Of a stretch of DNA of 64,000 bases, positions 33,730 through 41,294 are shown one piece after another. Each line of letters begins with the position of its first letter. Position 1 is the stretch's first letter. Under the pieces are notes generated by a model. The model saw only the letters and a program-made list of their open reading frames with translations, did no database searches and was not told the origin of the DNA. The stretch spans positions 1 through 64,000 of the forward strand of contig CALJUX010000088.1 of NCBI GenBank assembly GCA_937978655.1. Direction: 5' to 3'. The translations under genes were made by a program, and so were the position numbers. The stretch is from an uncultured Chromatiaceae bacterium (GTDB taxonomy: Bacteria > Pseudomonadota > Gammaproteobacteria > Enterobacterales > Alteromonadaceae).

Positions 33730-34860
33730 ATGGCTGCCGACAGCGATATGGAAAAGACCGAAGACCCCACGGGTAAAAAACTCAGTGAGGCGGCGGAAAA
33801 AGGCAATATCGCCAGGTCGCAGGACCTGGCGACAGCGATGGTACTGGTCGGCAGCAGTCTTGGCATTCTGATGTACGGTGCTGAGCTGGCTGAGGCCACT
33901 TTGCAGGTGTGCCGGCGTTTGCTGAGCCTGAATCAAAAAGATGTACAGGACCCGACGATGATGACCGCCGCAGCGCATGCTGCGCTGGTCGCGGTGGCGC
34001 CGGCATTTCTGAAACTCTGTCTGGTGATCCTGATCGCCGGTTTTGTCGGCAACACTTTGCTGGGGGGCTTTAACTTTACCTGGTATGGCGCCAGTTTCCG
34101 CCCGGATAAATTAAGCCCGCTGGCCGGCATCAAACGAATGTTCAGTATCAATTCGGTGATTGAACTGTTTAAAGGGGTGTTAAAAGTCTCAGTGGTATCG
34201 GGTTGTGCGTATACGCTGCTTAAAGTGTTTTTTAATGACATCATGGCGTTGTCGCTGATGACCAGTCCGTCCGATATTGCCGCTGCTATCTATTTGTTAT
34301 GCTGGATGTTTTTTGGCTTATGCGCCAGTACCATGCTGATTGCGGCTATCGATGCCCCTTATCAGAAATGGCGGCATATCCAGCAAATGAAAATGACCAA
34401 ACAGGAAGTCAAAGACGAATATAAAAACTCCGAAGGTAACCCGGAGATCAAAGGCCGGATCCGCGGTCTGCAGATCCAGATGTCGCGCCGGCGCATGATG
34501 CAGGCGGTACCGACCGCCGATGTGGTGGTGACCAACCCGACGCACTACGCCGTGGCGCTGAAATATGAACATGGCAAACAACGGGCACCGGTGGTGGTGG
34601 CTAAAGGCGTCGACGAAATGGCGATGTATATCCGTCAGATAGCTGAGGCCAACAAAGTGCCGATTGTGCGCTCGCCGGCACTGGCGCGTTCGGTGTATCA
34701 CACCACCGAATTAGACCATCCTATCCCCGAACAGCTGTTCTCGGCGGTGGCGCAGATCCTGGCTTATGTCTACCAGCTGAAAGTTTACCGGCGTGGCAAA
34801 GGCCAGAAACCAAAACCACTGGCCAAAGATTTGCCAATTCCGGAAGGGTTCAGACACTGA
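33730..34860 (+). CDS. flhB: Flagellar export switch protein FlhB
   Basis: A 376-residue export component with four membrane helices in the first 215 residues and a cytosolic autocleavage domain. Asn269-Pro270-Thr271-His272 in VVVTNPTHYAVALKYE is the self-cleavage site that changes export specificity in response to FliK. The N-terminus EKTEDPTGKKLSEAAEKGNI is diagnostic. It ends the fliE-flhB transcript; a sigma-54 site for flhA follows. Confidence 0.97.
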   Translation: MAADSDMEKTEDPTGKKLSEAAEKGNIARSQDLATAMVLVGSSLGILMYGAELAEATLQVCRRLLSLNQKDVQDPTMMTAAAHAALVAVAPAFLKLCLVILIAGFVGNTLLGGFNFTWYGASFRPDKLSPLAGIKRMFSINSVIELFKGVLKVSVVSGCAYTLLKVFFNDIMALSLMTSPSDIAAAIYLLCWMFFGLCASTMLIAAIDAPYQKWRHIQQMKMTKQEVKDEYKNSEGNPEIKGRIRGLQIQMSRRRMMQAVPTADVVVTNPTHYAVALKYEHGKQRAPVVVAKGVDEMAMYIRQIAEANKVPIVRSPALARSVYHTTELDHPIPEQLFSAVAQILAYVYQLKVYRRGKGQKPKPLAKDLPIPEGFRH

Positions 34861-34891
34861 TCACCAGTGGAACGCGGCTCAGCTGACATCA

Positions 34892-34908
34892 TGGAACGGT
34901 TTTTGCCT
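34892..34908 (+). promoter_or_regulatory. Sigma-54 promoter of the flhA unit
   Basis: TGGAACG-N4-TTGCCT has the GG (34893-34894) and GC (34905-34906) spaced by ten bases and matches the RpoN consensus except for A at the fourth place. Transcription should start near 34918, about 27 bases before the flhA ATG. It lies in the 84-base gap between flhB and flhA. Confidence 0.65.
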
Positions 34909-34944
34909 TAGCAGGGAGTATGTCAATTTTCCGACGGAACTCTT

Positions 34945-37047
34945 ATGCAGCTAGCCAATGTCCTGATGCGGTTTGATCGCTCACAACTGCAGTATTTAAA
35001 AGGTACCGGCACGCCTTTATTGATCCTTGCTGCCCTGGCGATGATAGTGTTGCCGTTGCCGCCACTTCTGCTTGATATCCTGTTTTCCTTTAATATTGCG
35101 CTGGCGCTGGTGGTTCTGCTGGTGACTATTTACGTCAGAAAACCGCTGGATTTTGCTATTTTTCCTTCCGTCTTGCTGGTGGCAACCATCTTGCGACTGG
35201 CGCTGAACGTCGCCAGTACCCGTATTGTCTTGCTGGAAGGTCATACTGGCCCCGATGCGGCCGGTGCTGTGATTGAAGCCTTCGGTCATGTGGTGATCGG
35301 CGGGAACTATGCAGTCGGTATCGTCGTGTTTGCCATCCTGATTATCATCAACTTTGTGGTGGTGACCAAAGGTGCCGGCCGTATCGCAGAGGTCACCGCA
35401 CGTTTCACCCTTGACGCGATGCCGGGTAAACAAATGGCGATTGATGCGGACCTGAACTCCGGGTTTATCGACCAGGATCAGGCGCGTAAACGCCGTGATG
35501 AAGTGACGGCTGAGGCCGACTTTTATGGTTCGATGGACGGTGCGACCAAGTTCGTCAAAGGTGACGCGGTGGCGGGCCTGATCATTTTATTTGTCGGTCT
35601 GATTGGTGGCATTTTTATCGGCACGTTGCAGCATGACTTAGCTTTTGGCGAAGCGCTGGAAGTCTATACCCTGCTGACCATTGGTGACGGTCTGGTTGCG
35701 CAAATCCCCGGTTTGTTGCTGTCAATTGGTACCGCAATTATCGTTACCCGGCAAAATAAAGAGGCGGATCTTGGCGAGCAGATGAGCGGTCAGCTCGGTA
35801 ACCTCAAAGTGCTGGTTGTCGCGGCTTTGTTACTGACCATCATGGGCATAGTGCCTGGGATGCCGCATCTGGCGTTTTTAAGCCTGGCGGCCTTGTTAGG
35901 CGGCACGGCTTATCTTATCCACAAACGTAGTCTTGCACCTGCAACGACCGCCGGCCAGGCGCGTTCTGAACTGGTGCCGGCGTCTGAACTGGCGCCGCAA
36001 AAAGAGATCAGCTGGGACGACGTGCAACCGGTGGATGTGATTGGTCTGGAGGTCGGGTATCGCCTCATTCCGCTGGTTGACAAAGCGCAGGGCGGTGAAT
36101 TGCTGGCCCGGATTAAAGGCGTGCGGAAAAAACTGTCACAGGAGCTTGGATTCCTGATCCCGGCGGTACATATTCGTGACAATCTGGACCTTGAGCCGAA
36201 CACTTACCGCGTGACATTGATGGGGGTCAATACCGGCCAGGCTGAATTGCGTCATGATAACGAGCTGGCGATCAATCCTGGTCAGGTGTTTGGCAATCTC
36301 AAAGGGATAGCCACCAAAGATCCGGCTTTTGGTCTTGATGCAGTGTGGATACCGCGTAATCAGCGTGAGCACGCACAAACACTGGGATATACCGTGGTTG
36401 ATGCGGCGACTGTGGTAGCCACGCATCTGAGCCAAATCCTGACGAATAATGCAGCCAGTCTGCTTGGCCATGAAGAAGTACAGAATCTGTTGGATATGCT
36501 GGCGAAAACCTCGCCGAAACTGGCGGAGGCGCTGGTGCCGGATACCTTACCGTTGCGTTCTGTCGTCAAAGTGCTGCAGAACCTGCTGCACGAAGGGGTG
36601 CCGATCCGGGATATGCGCACTATTGCCCAGACGCTGGTGGACACCGGTGCGCGCAGCCAGGACATCGATGTGCTGACCGCATCCTGTCGTATTGCGTTGC
36701 GGCGCCTGATTGTGCAGGAAGTGGCCGCTGGGGCTGCTGAGATCCCGGTGATGACCTTTGCACCGGAGCTTGAACAGATGCTGCATCAGTCGATGCAGGC
36801 GGCCGGCAGTGATGGCGCCGGCATTGAACCTGGCCTGGCGGAGCGCATCCAGCAGTCGCTGCGTGAAGCGTCGCAGCAACAGGAACTGGCCGGTGAACCT
36901 GCCGTGTTGCTGACTTCCGGCATCTTACGCAGCGTGATGGCACGATTCGTGAAATACACCATTCCAGGATTGCGGGTGTTGTCTTATCAGGAAATTCCCG
37001 ACGACAAACAAGTGCGGATCGTCAGTGTGGTGGGTCAGGCTGGTTAG
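34945..37047 (+). CDS. flhA: Flagellar export gate protein FlhA
   Basis: A 700-residue export protein with about eight membrane helices in residues 20-320 and a large cytosolic domain that binds chaperone-substrate complexes. The FHIPEP-family signature is present around RLALNVASTRIVLLEGHTGP, followed by DAMPGKQMAIDADLNSGFID and RRDEVTAEADFYGSMDGATK. Length is normal. It opens the flhA-flhF-flhG-fliA unit, probably under the sigma-54 site upstream. Confidence 0.97.
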   Translation: MQLANVLMRFDRSQLQYLKGTGTPLLILAALAMIVLPLPPLLLDILFSFNIALALVVLLVTIYVRKPLDFAIFPSVLLVATILRLALNVASTRIVLLEGHTGPDAAGAVIEAFGHVVIGGNYAVGIVVFAILIIINFVVVTKGAGRIAEVTARFTLDAMPGKQMAIDADLNSGFIDQDQARKRRDEVTAEADFYGSMDGATKFVKGDAVAGLIILFVGLIGGIFIGTLQHDLAFGEALEVYTLLTIGDGLVAQIPGLLLSIGTAIIVTRQNKEADLGEQMSGQLGNLKVLVVAALLLTIMGIVPGMPHLAFLSLAALLGGTAYLIHKRSLAPATTAGQARSELVPASELAPQKEISWDDVQPVDVIGLEVGYRLIPLVDKAQGGELLARIKGVRKKLSQELGFLIPAVHIRDNLDLEPNTYRVTLMGVNTGQAELRHDNELAINPGQVFGNLKGIATKDPAFGLDAVWIPRNQREHAQTLGYTVVDAATVVATHLSQILTNNAASLLGHEEVQNLLDMLAKTSPKLAEALVPDTLPLRSVVKVLQNLLHEGVPIRDMRTIAQTLVDTGARSQDIDVLTASCRIALRRLIVQEVAAGAAEIPVMTFAPELEQMLHQSMQAAGSDGAGIEPGLAERIQQSLREASQQQELAGEPAVLLTSGILRSVMARFVKYTIPGLRVLSYQEIPDDKQVRIVSVVGQAG

Positions 37048-37057
37048 GAGTTAGCAG

Positions 37058-38485
37058 ATGAAAATTAAGCGCTTTGTAGCAAAAGATATGCGCACCGCCT
37101 TGGCGGAAGTAAAAGAGTTTCTGGGCCCGGATGCCATTATTCTGTCAAATAAAAAAGTCGCCGGCGGTATTGAACTGGTGGCTGCTGTAGACCCGGAGGC
37201 CGCGCCGGCAAAGGCTTCCAGATCAGAAGAGCACAGCAAACCGGTGACTGCAACGACCGGCAGTCAGCTAAATGTCCGTGTGGATGACGATGAGCCGGAA
37301 ACGGATGCTCCGGCAGATTCACTGCGGGCCTTGCTGGCCAGACAAATGATTAAACAGCAAAAAGCACAGGCCGAACCCACCGCTGTCAGCGACAAAAAAT
37401 TGACCCCACGCCCGGCGGCTGACCTGCAGCAATCGCCTTTGCTGGCGAAAAATCGTGCAACAGTGACTCCCGAACGTCAGAATTCTGTCACAGCGCCGAC
37501 GGCCATCGCCGATTTCAGTAAGTTACAGCAGCAGCAAATGCAGATGATGCAGCAACAATTTGACACCATGCGTCAGGAAATGAGTTCAATGAAACAATTG
37601 CTGCAGCATCAGGTCTCCGGCCTGATGTGGCAAGACCTGGCGCGGCGTGAACCGGTACGGGCACTGGTCATCGAAAAATTGTCAGCACTGGGCTTAACTG
37701 AGGCGATGGCAGACCAGCTTGCCTGTTTTATGCCGGAAGATATTGCCGACGCTGATGCCTGGGACTGTGCGCTGGAGTTACTGGCCGGTCAGCTGACAAC
37801 CACAAATGATGATTTATTACGCCGTGGTGGGGTGGTGGCACTGGTTGGACCTACCGGCGTCGGAAAAACCACAACGGTGGCCAAACTGGCCGCACAGTTT
37901 GCCCGCTTACACGGCGCGGACCAGGTTGCACTGATCACGACCGACACCTTCCGGATTGGCGCTTTTGAACAGCTGGCGACTTTTGGCCGGATCATCGGCT
38001 GTCCGGTCAAACAAGCCAAAGATCACGAAGAGTTAGCGGTACTGTTAACTCAGTTGCAGCAACGTAAACTGATCCTGATCGACACCGCAGGAATGAGCCA
38101 GCGCGATGTCCGGCTGGCAGAAAAACTATCCGCTTTGATGCATAATTCGCGTGTCAAAATAAGAAGTTATCTGGTATTGTCTGCGACCTCACAAGCACGT
38201 GTGATGCAAGAGACCGTAGAGCACTTTAAACGAATTACGCTATCGGGTTGTATTTTCACAAAACTTGATGAATGCTTAAGCTTGGGTGAAATTATTAATA
38301 TCGCAATTCAAAATGCTTTACCTGTCAGTTATTTGACCAATGGTCAGCGGGTTCCTGAAGACATCGAAGCGGCGCAGGCCAAAGCGATGGTGATGCAGGC
38401 AGAGCAACTGCGATTAGCGCAATGCGGCGCAGAGCATCAATGGTATCAGGATGTGGCAGCCCGGGCGGATGGAACCTATGCATAA
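37058..38485 (+). CDS. flhF: Flagellar placement GTPase FlhF
   Basis: A 475-residue SRP-type GTPase that marks the cell pole for flagellum assembly. The N-terminal B domain starts MKIKRFVAKDMRTALAEVKE, a variable linker rich in Gln and Met follows (about 60-185), and the NG domain has Walker A GPTGVGKT at 264-271, TDTFRIGAFEQL and LIDTAGMSQRD. The signature of a single polar flagellum is the pair flhF-flhG. The stop overlaps the flhG start. Confidence 0.96.
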   Translation: MKIKRFVAKDMRTALAEVKEFLGPDAIILSNKKVAGGIELVAAVDPEAAPAKASRSEEHSKPVTATTGSQLNVRVDDDEPETDAPADSLRALLARQMIKQQKAQAEPTAVSDKKLTPRPAADLQQSPLLAKNRATVTPERQNSVTAPTAIADFSKLQQQQMQMMQQQFDTMRQEMSSMKQLLQHQVSGLMWQDLARREPVRALVIEKLSALGLTEAMADQLACFMPEDIADADAWDCALELLAGQLTTTNDDLLRRGGVVALVGPTGVGKTTTVAKLAAQFARLHGADQVALITTDTFRIGAFEQLATFGRIIGCPVKQAKDHEELAVLLTQLQQRKLILIDTAGMSQRDVRLAEKLSALMHNSRVKIRSYLVLSATSQARVMQETVEHFKRITLSGCIFTKLDECLSLGEIINIAIQNALPVSYLTNGQRVPEDIEAAQAKAMVMQAEQLRLAQCGAEHQWYQDVAARADGTYA

Positions 38486-39359
38486 TCATGAATTAATGTT
38501 TGATCAAGCCAGCGGCCTGAGAAGAATGAAAAAGCAGATGGTAAAAGTAATAGCGGTGACAGGTGGAAAAGGCGGCGTGGGGAAAACCAACGTGACGCTG
38601 AACCTTGCCATGGCTATGGCACAGATGGGTAAAAAAGTACTGGTGCTGGATGCAGACCTCGGACTTGCCAATTGTGACGTGATGCTCGGTCTGCGGGTGG
38701 AAAAAAACTTATCGCATGTATTGTCCGGCGAAGCTGAGCTGGACGATATTCTGATTGAAGGCCCGTTTGGGATCCGGATAGTTCCGGCCACCTCGGGTAC
38801 CCAATCCATGACGGAACTGAGTCCGGCGGAGCACGCTGGTCTGATCCGTGCTTTCAGCGAGCTTCGCGCCTCGTTTGACGTGCTGCTGGTGGACACTGCC
38901 GCCGGTATCTCTGATATGGTCCTGAGTTTTTCCAGAGCGTCACAGGATGTGTTGGTGGTGGTGTGTGACGAGCCTTCTTCAATCACTGACGCCTACGCCC
39001 TGATGAAAATTCTCAGTCGCGAACACGCCGTGCATAAATTTAAAATCGTGGCGAATATGGTGCGCAGTCTGCGCGAAGGTCAGGAACTTTTTGCCAAACT
39101 GAGCCGCGTGACAGATCGCTTTTTAGATGTAACGCTGGAGTTAGTTGCGACTATTCCGTTTGACGAAAATGTGCGTAAAGCGGCGCGTAAACAGCGGGCT
39201 TTTGTCGATGCATTCCCAAAAACACCGGCATCTTTGGCGGTGAAGACACTGGCAACACGCGCCGTCCAGTGGCCGGTGCCGCCCAGTGCATCGGGTCATC
39301 TGGAGTTTTTTCTGGAGCAACTGGTTCAGCCGCAGTCGGAACGGCGGGGGGTGATGTGA
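38478..39359 (+). CDS. flhG: Flagellar number regulator FlhG (FleN)
   Basis: A 293-residue MinD/ParA-type ATPase that limits flagellar number by countering FlhF and by binding FlrA. The N-terminal DQASGLR (9-15) is the activator helix that stimulates FlhF GTPase. The deviant Walker A KGGVGKT (31-37), VLDADLGLANCDVMLGL and LLVDTAAGISDMVLSF are typical. The C-terminal amphipathic helix end fits membrane binding. The ATG at 38478 overlaps the flhF end by eight bases, and the stop overlaps the GTG of fliA. Confidence 0.96.
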   Translation: MHNHELMFDQASGLRRMKKQMVKVIAVTGGKGGVGKTNVTLNLAMAMAQMGKKVLVLDADLGLANCDVMLGLRVEKNLSHVLSGEAELDDILIEGPFGIRIVPATSGTQSMTELSPAEHAGLIRAFSELRASFDVLLVDTAAGISDMVLSFSRASQDVLVVVCDEPSSITDAYALMKILSREHAVHKFKIVANMVRSLREGQELFAKLSRVTDRFLDVTLELVATIPFDENVRKAARKQRAFVDAFPKTPASLAVKTLATRAVQWPVPPSASGHLEFFLEQLVQPQSERRGVM

Positions 39360-40075
39360 ATAGTCGTTTAGCGGCATATGGCAGTAATAACCAGCTGCAG
39401 TTGCTGGTAGAGAAGCATGCACCTTTAGTAAAACGTATTGCATATCACTTGTTGGCACGGTTGCCGGCCAGTGTGCAGGTCGATGATTTGATCCAGTCTG
39501 GCATGATTGGCCTGATTGAAGCCGCGAAGAATTTTGACAGTACCAAAGGGGCTAGTTTTGAAACCTTTGCCGGGATCCGGATCCGCGGTTCCATGCTCGA
39601 CGAAATCCGGCGTGGTGACTGGACACCCAGATCTGTGCATCGAAACTCACGCTTGATTGCTGAAACAATCGCCGAACTTGAGGCAACATTGGGTCGTGAC
39701 GTAAAAGATGTTGAAGTTGCTGAAAAACTTGATATAACTTTAGATGAATATCATCAGATGCTCAGTGACGCGAGTAATGGTCGTATCGTTGGCATGGAAG
39801 ATTTGGGGATCAGTGAAGATGTACTGGTTACCGCAAACGATAAACAGGACGATCAACTGTTTGAAGAACAGGCCAACGACTCGTTTCAGCAAGCCTTGGT
39901 AAAAAATATCAGTAGCTTACCGGAACGCGAGGCAATAGTATTGTCGCTCTATTATAATGATGAGCTTAATTTAAAAGAGATTGGCGAAGTGCTTAGCGTC
40001 AGCGAGTCTCGGGTCAGTCAAATTCATAGTCAGGCGTTGTTGCGGTTAAGATCGCGGATGCAGGACTGGTTGTAA
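39356..40075 (+). CDS. fliA: RNA polymerase sigma-28 factor FliA
   Basis: A 239-residue sigma factor for late flagellar genes. Region 2 (LVKRIAYHLLARLPASVQVD and DLIQSGMIGLIEAAKNFD), RIRGSMLDEIRRGDWTPRSV, and region 4 (LSLYYNDELNLKEIGEVLSV, SESRVSQIHSQALLRLR) match FliA. The GTG at 39356 is used because it gives the exact family length and overlaps the flhG stop (GTGA); a longer frame inside flhG is not supported. FliA is held by FlgM until hook completion. The FlgM gene is not in the window. Confidence 0.97.
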   Translation: MNSRLAAYGSNNQLQLLVEKHAPLVKRIAYHLLARLPASVQVDDLIQSGMIGLIEAAKNFDSTKGASFETFAGIRIRGSMLDEIRRGDWTPRSVHRNSRLIAETIAELEATLGRDVKDVEVAEKLDITLDEYHQMLSDASNGRIVGMEDLGISEDVLVTANDKQDDQLFEEQANDSFQQALVKNISSLPEREAIVLSLYYNDELNLKEIGEVLSVSESRVSQIHSQALLRLRSRMQDWL

Positions 40076-40116
40076 ATTTTGAGAATAACCACTGGGGTAT
40101 CTCGTCGGAGGGGATT

Positions 40117-40500
40117 TTGGATAAAAACATGAAAATTCTCGTGGTAGACGATTTTTCTACTATGAGACGCATCATTAAAAACCTGTTACGGGACTTAGGT
40201 TTCACGAACGTACAGGAAGCAGATGACGGCAGCACGGCTCTGCCTATGCTGCAAAATGGTGATTTTGATTTTGTGGTCACCGACTGGAATATGCCTGGTA
40301 TGCAAGGGATTGATTTGCTTCGTGCTATTCGCGCTGATGCCAAATTAAAACACATCCCGGTCCTGATGGTCACTGCGGAAGCCAAGAAAGAGCAGATTAT
40401 CGCCGCTGCTCAGGCTGGTGTGAACGGTTACATCGTCAAACCTTTTACTGCTGCAACCTTACAAGAGAAGTTATCAAAAGTATTCGAGCGCTTAGGTTAA
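40117..40500 (+). CDS. cheY: Chemotaxis response regulator CheY
   Basis: A 127-residue single-domain receiver. Asp11-Asp12, the phosphorylated Asp56 (VVTDWNMPGMQG), Thr in VTAEA and Lys in IVKPF complete the active site. Phosphorylated by CheA, it binds FliM and FliN and reverses the motor. The start is TTG at 40117 with GGAGGGG seven to ten bases upstream; an ATG four codons in is an alternative, but MDKNMKILVVDDFS is the usual start. Confidence 0.97.
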   Translation: MDKNMKILVVDDFSTMRRIIKNLLRDLGFTNVQEADDGSTALPMLQNGDFDFVVTDWNMPGMQGIDLLRAIRADAKLKHIPVLMVTAEAKKEQIIAAAQAGVNGYIVKPFTAATLQEKLSKVFERLG

Positions 40501-40526
40501 GCCGTATCTGACACAGGAGTGGCGCC

Positions 40527-41279
40527 ATGTCTGCATATACGGCACCTATTATCACCCTTGAACAGGCGCGTGAGCTTGTGCAGTTGTTGGAGATGGGCGA
40601 GCAGGATGCTGCCAATGAACTGGTGCAGGGGCTTGCAGTCCCCGGTTCATCTGAGCTCTTCGCGGAAGTTGGGAAGCTGACGCGACAACTGCACGATTCT
40701 CTGAAAAGTTTCCAGGTAGATCCTTCAATCAGCAATTTGCTGGAAGAGGATATCCCAGACGCAAAACGCCGGCTGTCACACGTGATTGATATGACAGAGC
40801 AAGCAGCGAACCAGACGATGGATGCTGTTGAATCTTGTTTACCTATTGCAGATAAACTTAATAACAGCTTGCATGCAATCCTTCCTGAATGGCAAAAATT
40901 GATGACCAGGAACCTAAAACTTGGTGAATTCAAAGCCTTATGCCATAGTTTGAATAGTTTTCTGCATGAGTCTTCTACAAATGTCGAGGCATTGCAGGGC
41001 TCTATGACCGAAGTTTTAATGGCACAGGGATTTCAGGACTTGACCGGACAGATTTTGCGTCGTGTCATCGAACTGGTGCGTGAAGTAGAAGACAGTTTGA
41101 TTGGATTATTAACTGCATTTGGACATGTGACTGTCGCAACAGAAGCAAAACCTGCTGTTGTTCGTAAACCCAAAGCCGGACATGAAGCCGAAGGGCCGAT
41201 TATTGATGCCAGCAGCCGGAGCGATGTGGTGCAGGGACAGGATGATGTTGACGATTTATTATCGAGTTTAGGGTTCTGA
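40527..41279 (+). CDS. cheZ: CheY-P phosphatase CheZ
   Basis: A 250-residue helical protein. Asp171 and Gln175 in GFQDLTGQILRRV are the residues that speed CheY-P hydrolysis. The C-terminal tail DDVDDLLSSLGF is the CheY-binding peptide, linked by a flexible stretch. It lies between cheY and cheA as in other polar flagellates. Confidence 0.95.
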   Translation: MSAYTAPIITLEQARELVQLLEMGEQDAANELVQGLAVPGSSELFAEVGKLTRQLHDSLKSFQVDPSISNLLEEDIPDAKRRLSHVIDMTEQAANQTMDAVESCLPIADKLNNSLHAILPEWQKLMTRNLKLGEFKALCHSLNSFLHESSTNVEALQGSMTEVLMAQGFQDLTGQILRRVIELVREVEDSLIGLLTAFGHVTVATEAKPAVVRKPKAGHEAEGPIIDASSRSDVVQGQDDVDDLLSSLGF

Positions 41280-41294
41280 GAGAGGTAAGGTGGC

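Noticed and set aside
39269..39355. Longer fliA start inside flhG
   Set aside because: It would add 29 Gly/Ala-rich residues unlike any FliA; the GTG at 39356 gives the normal 239-residue length.
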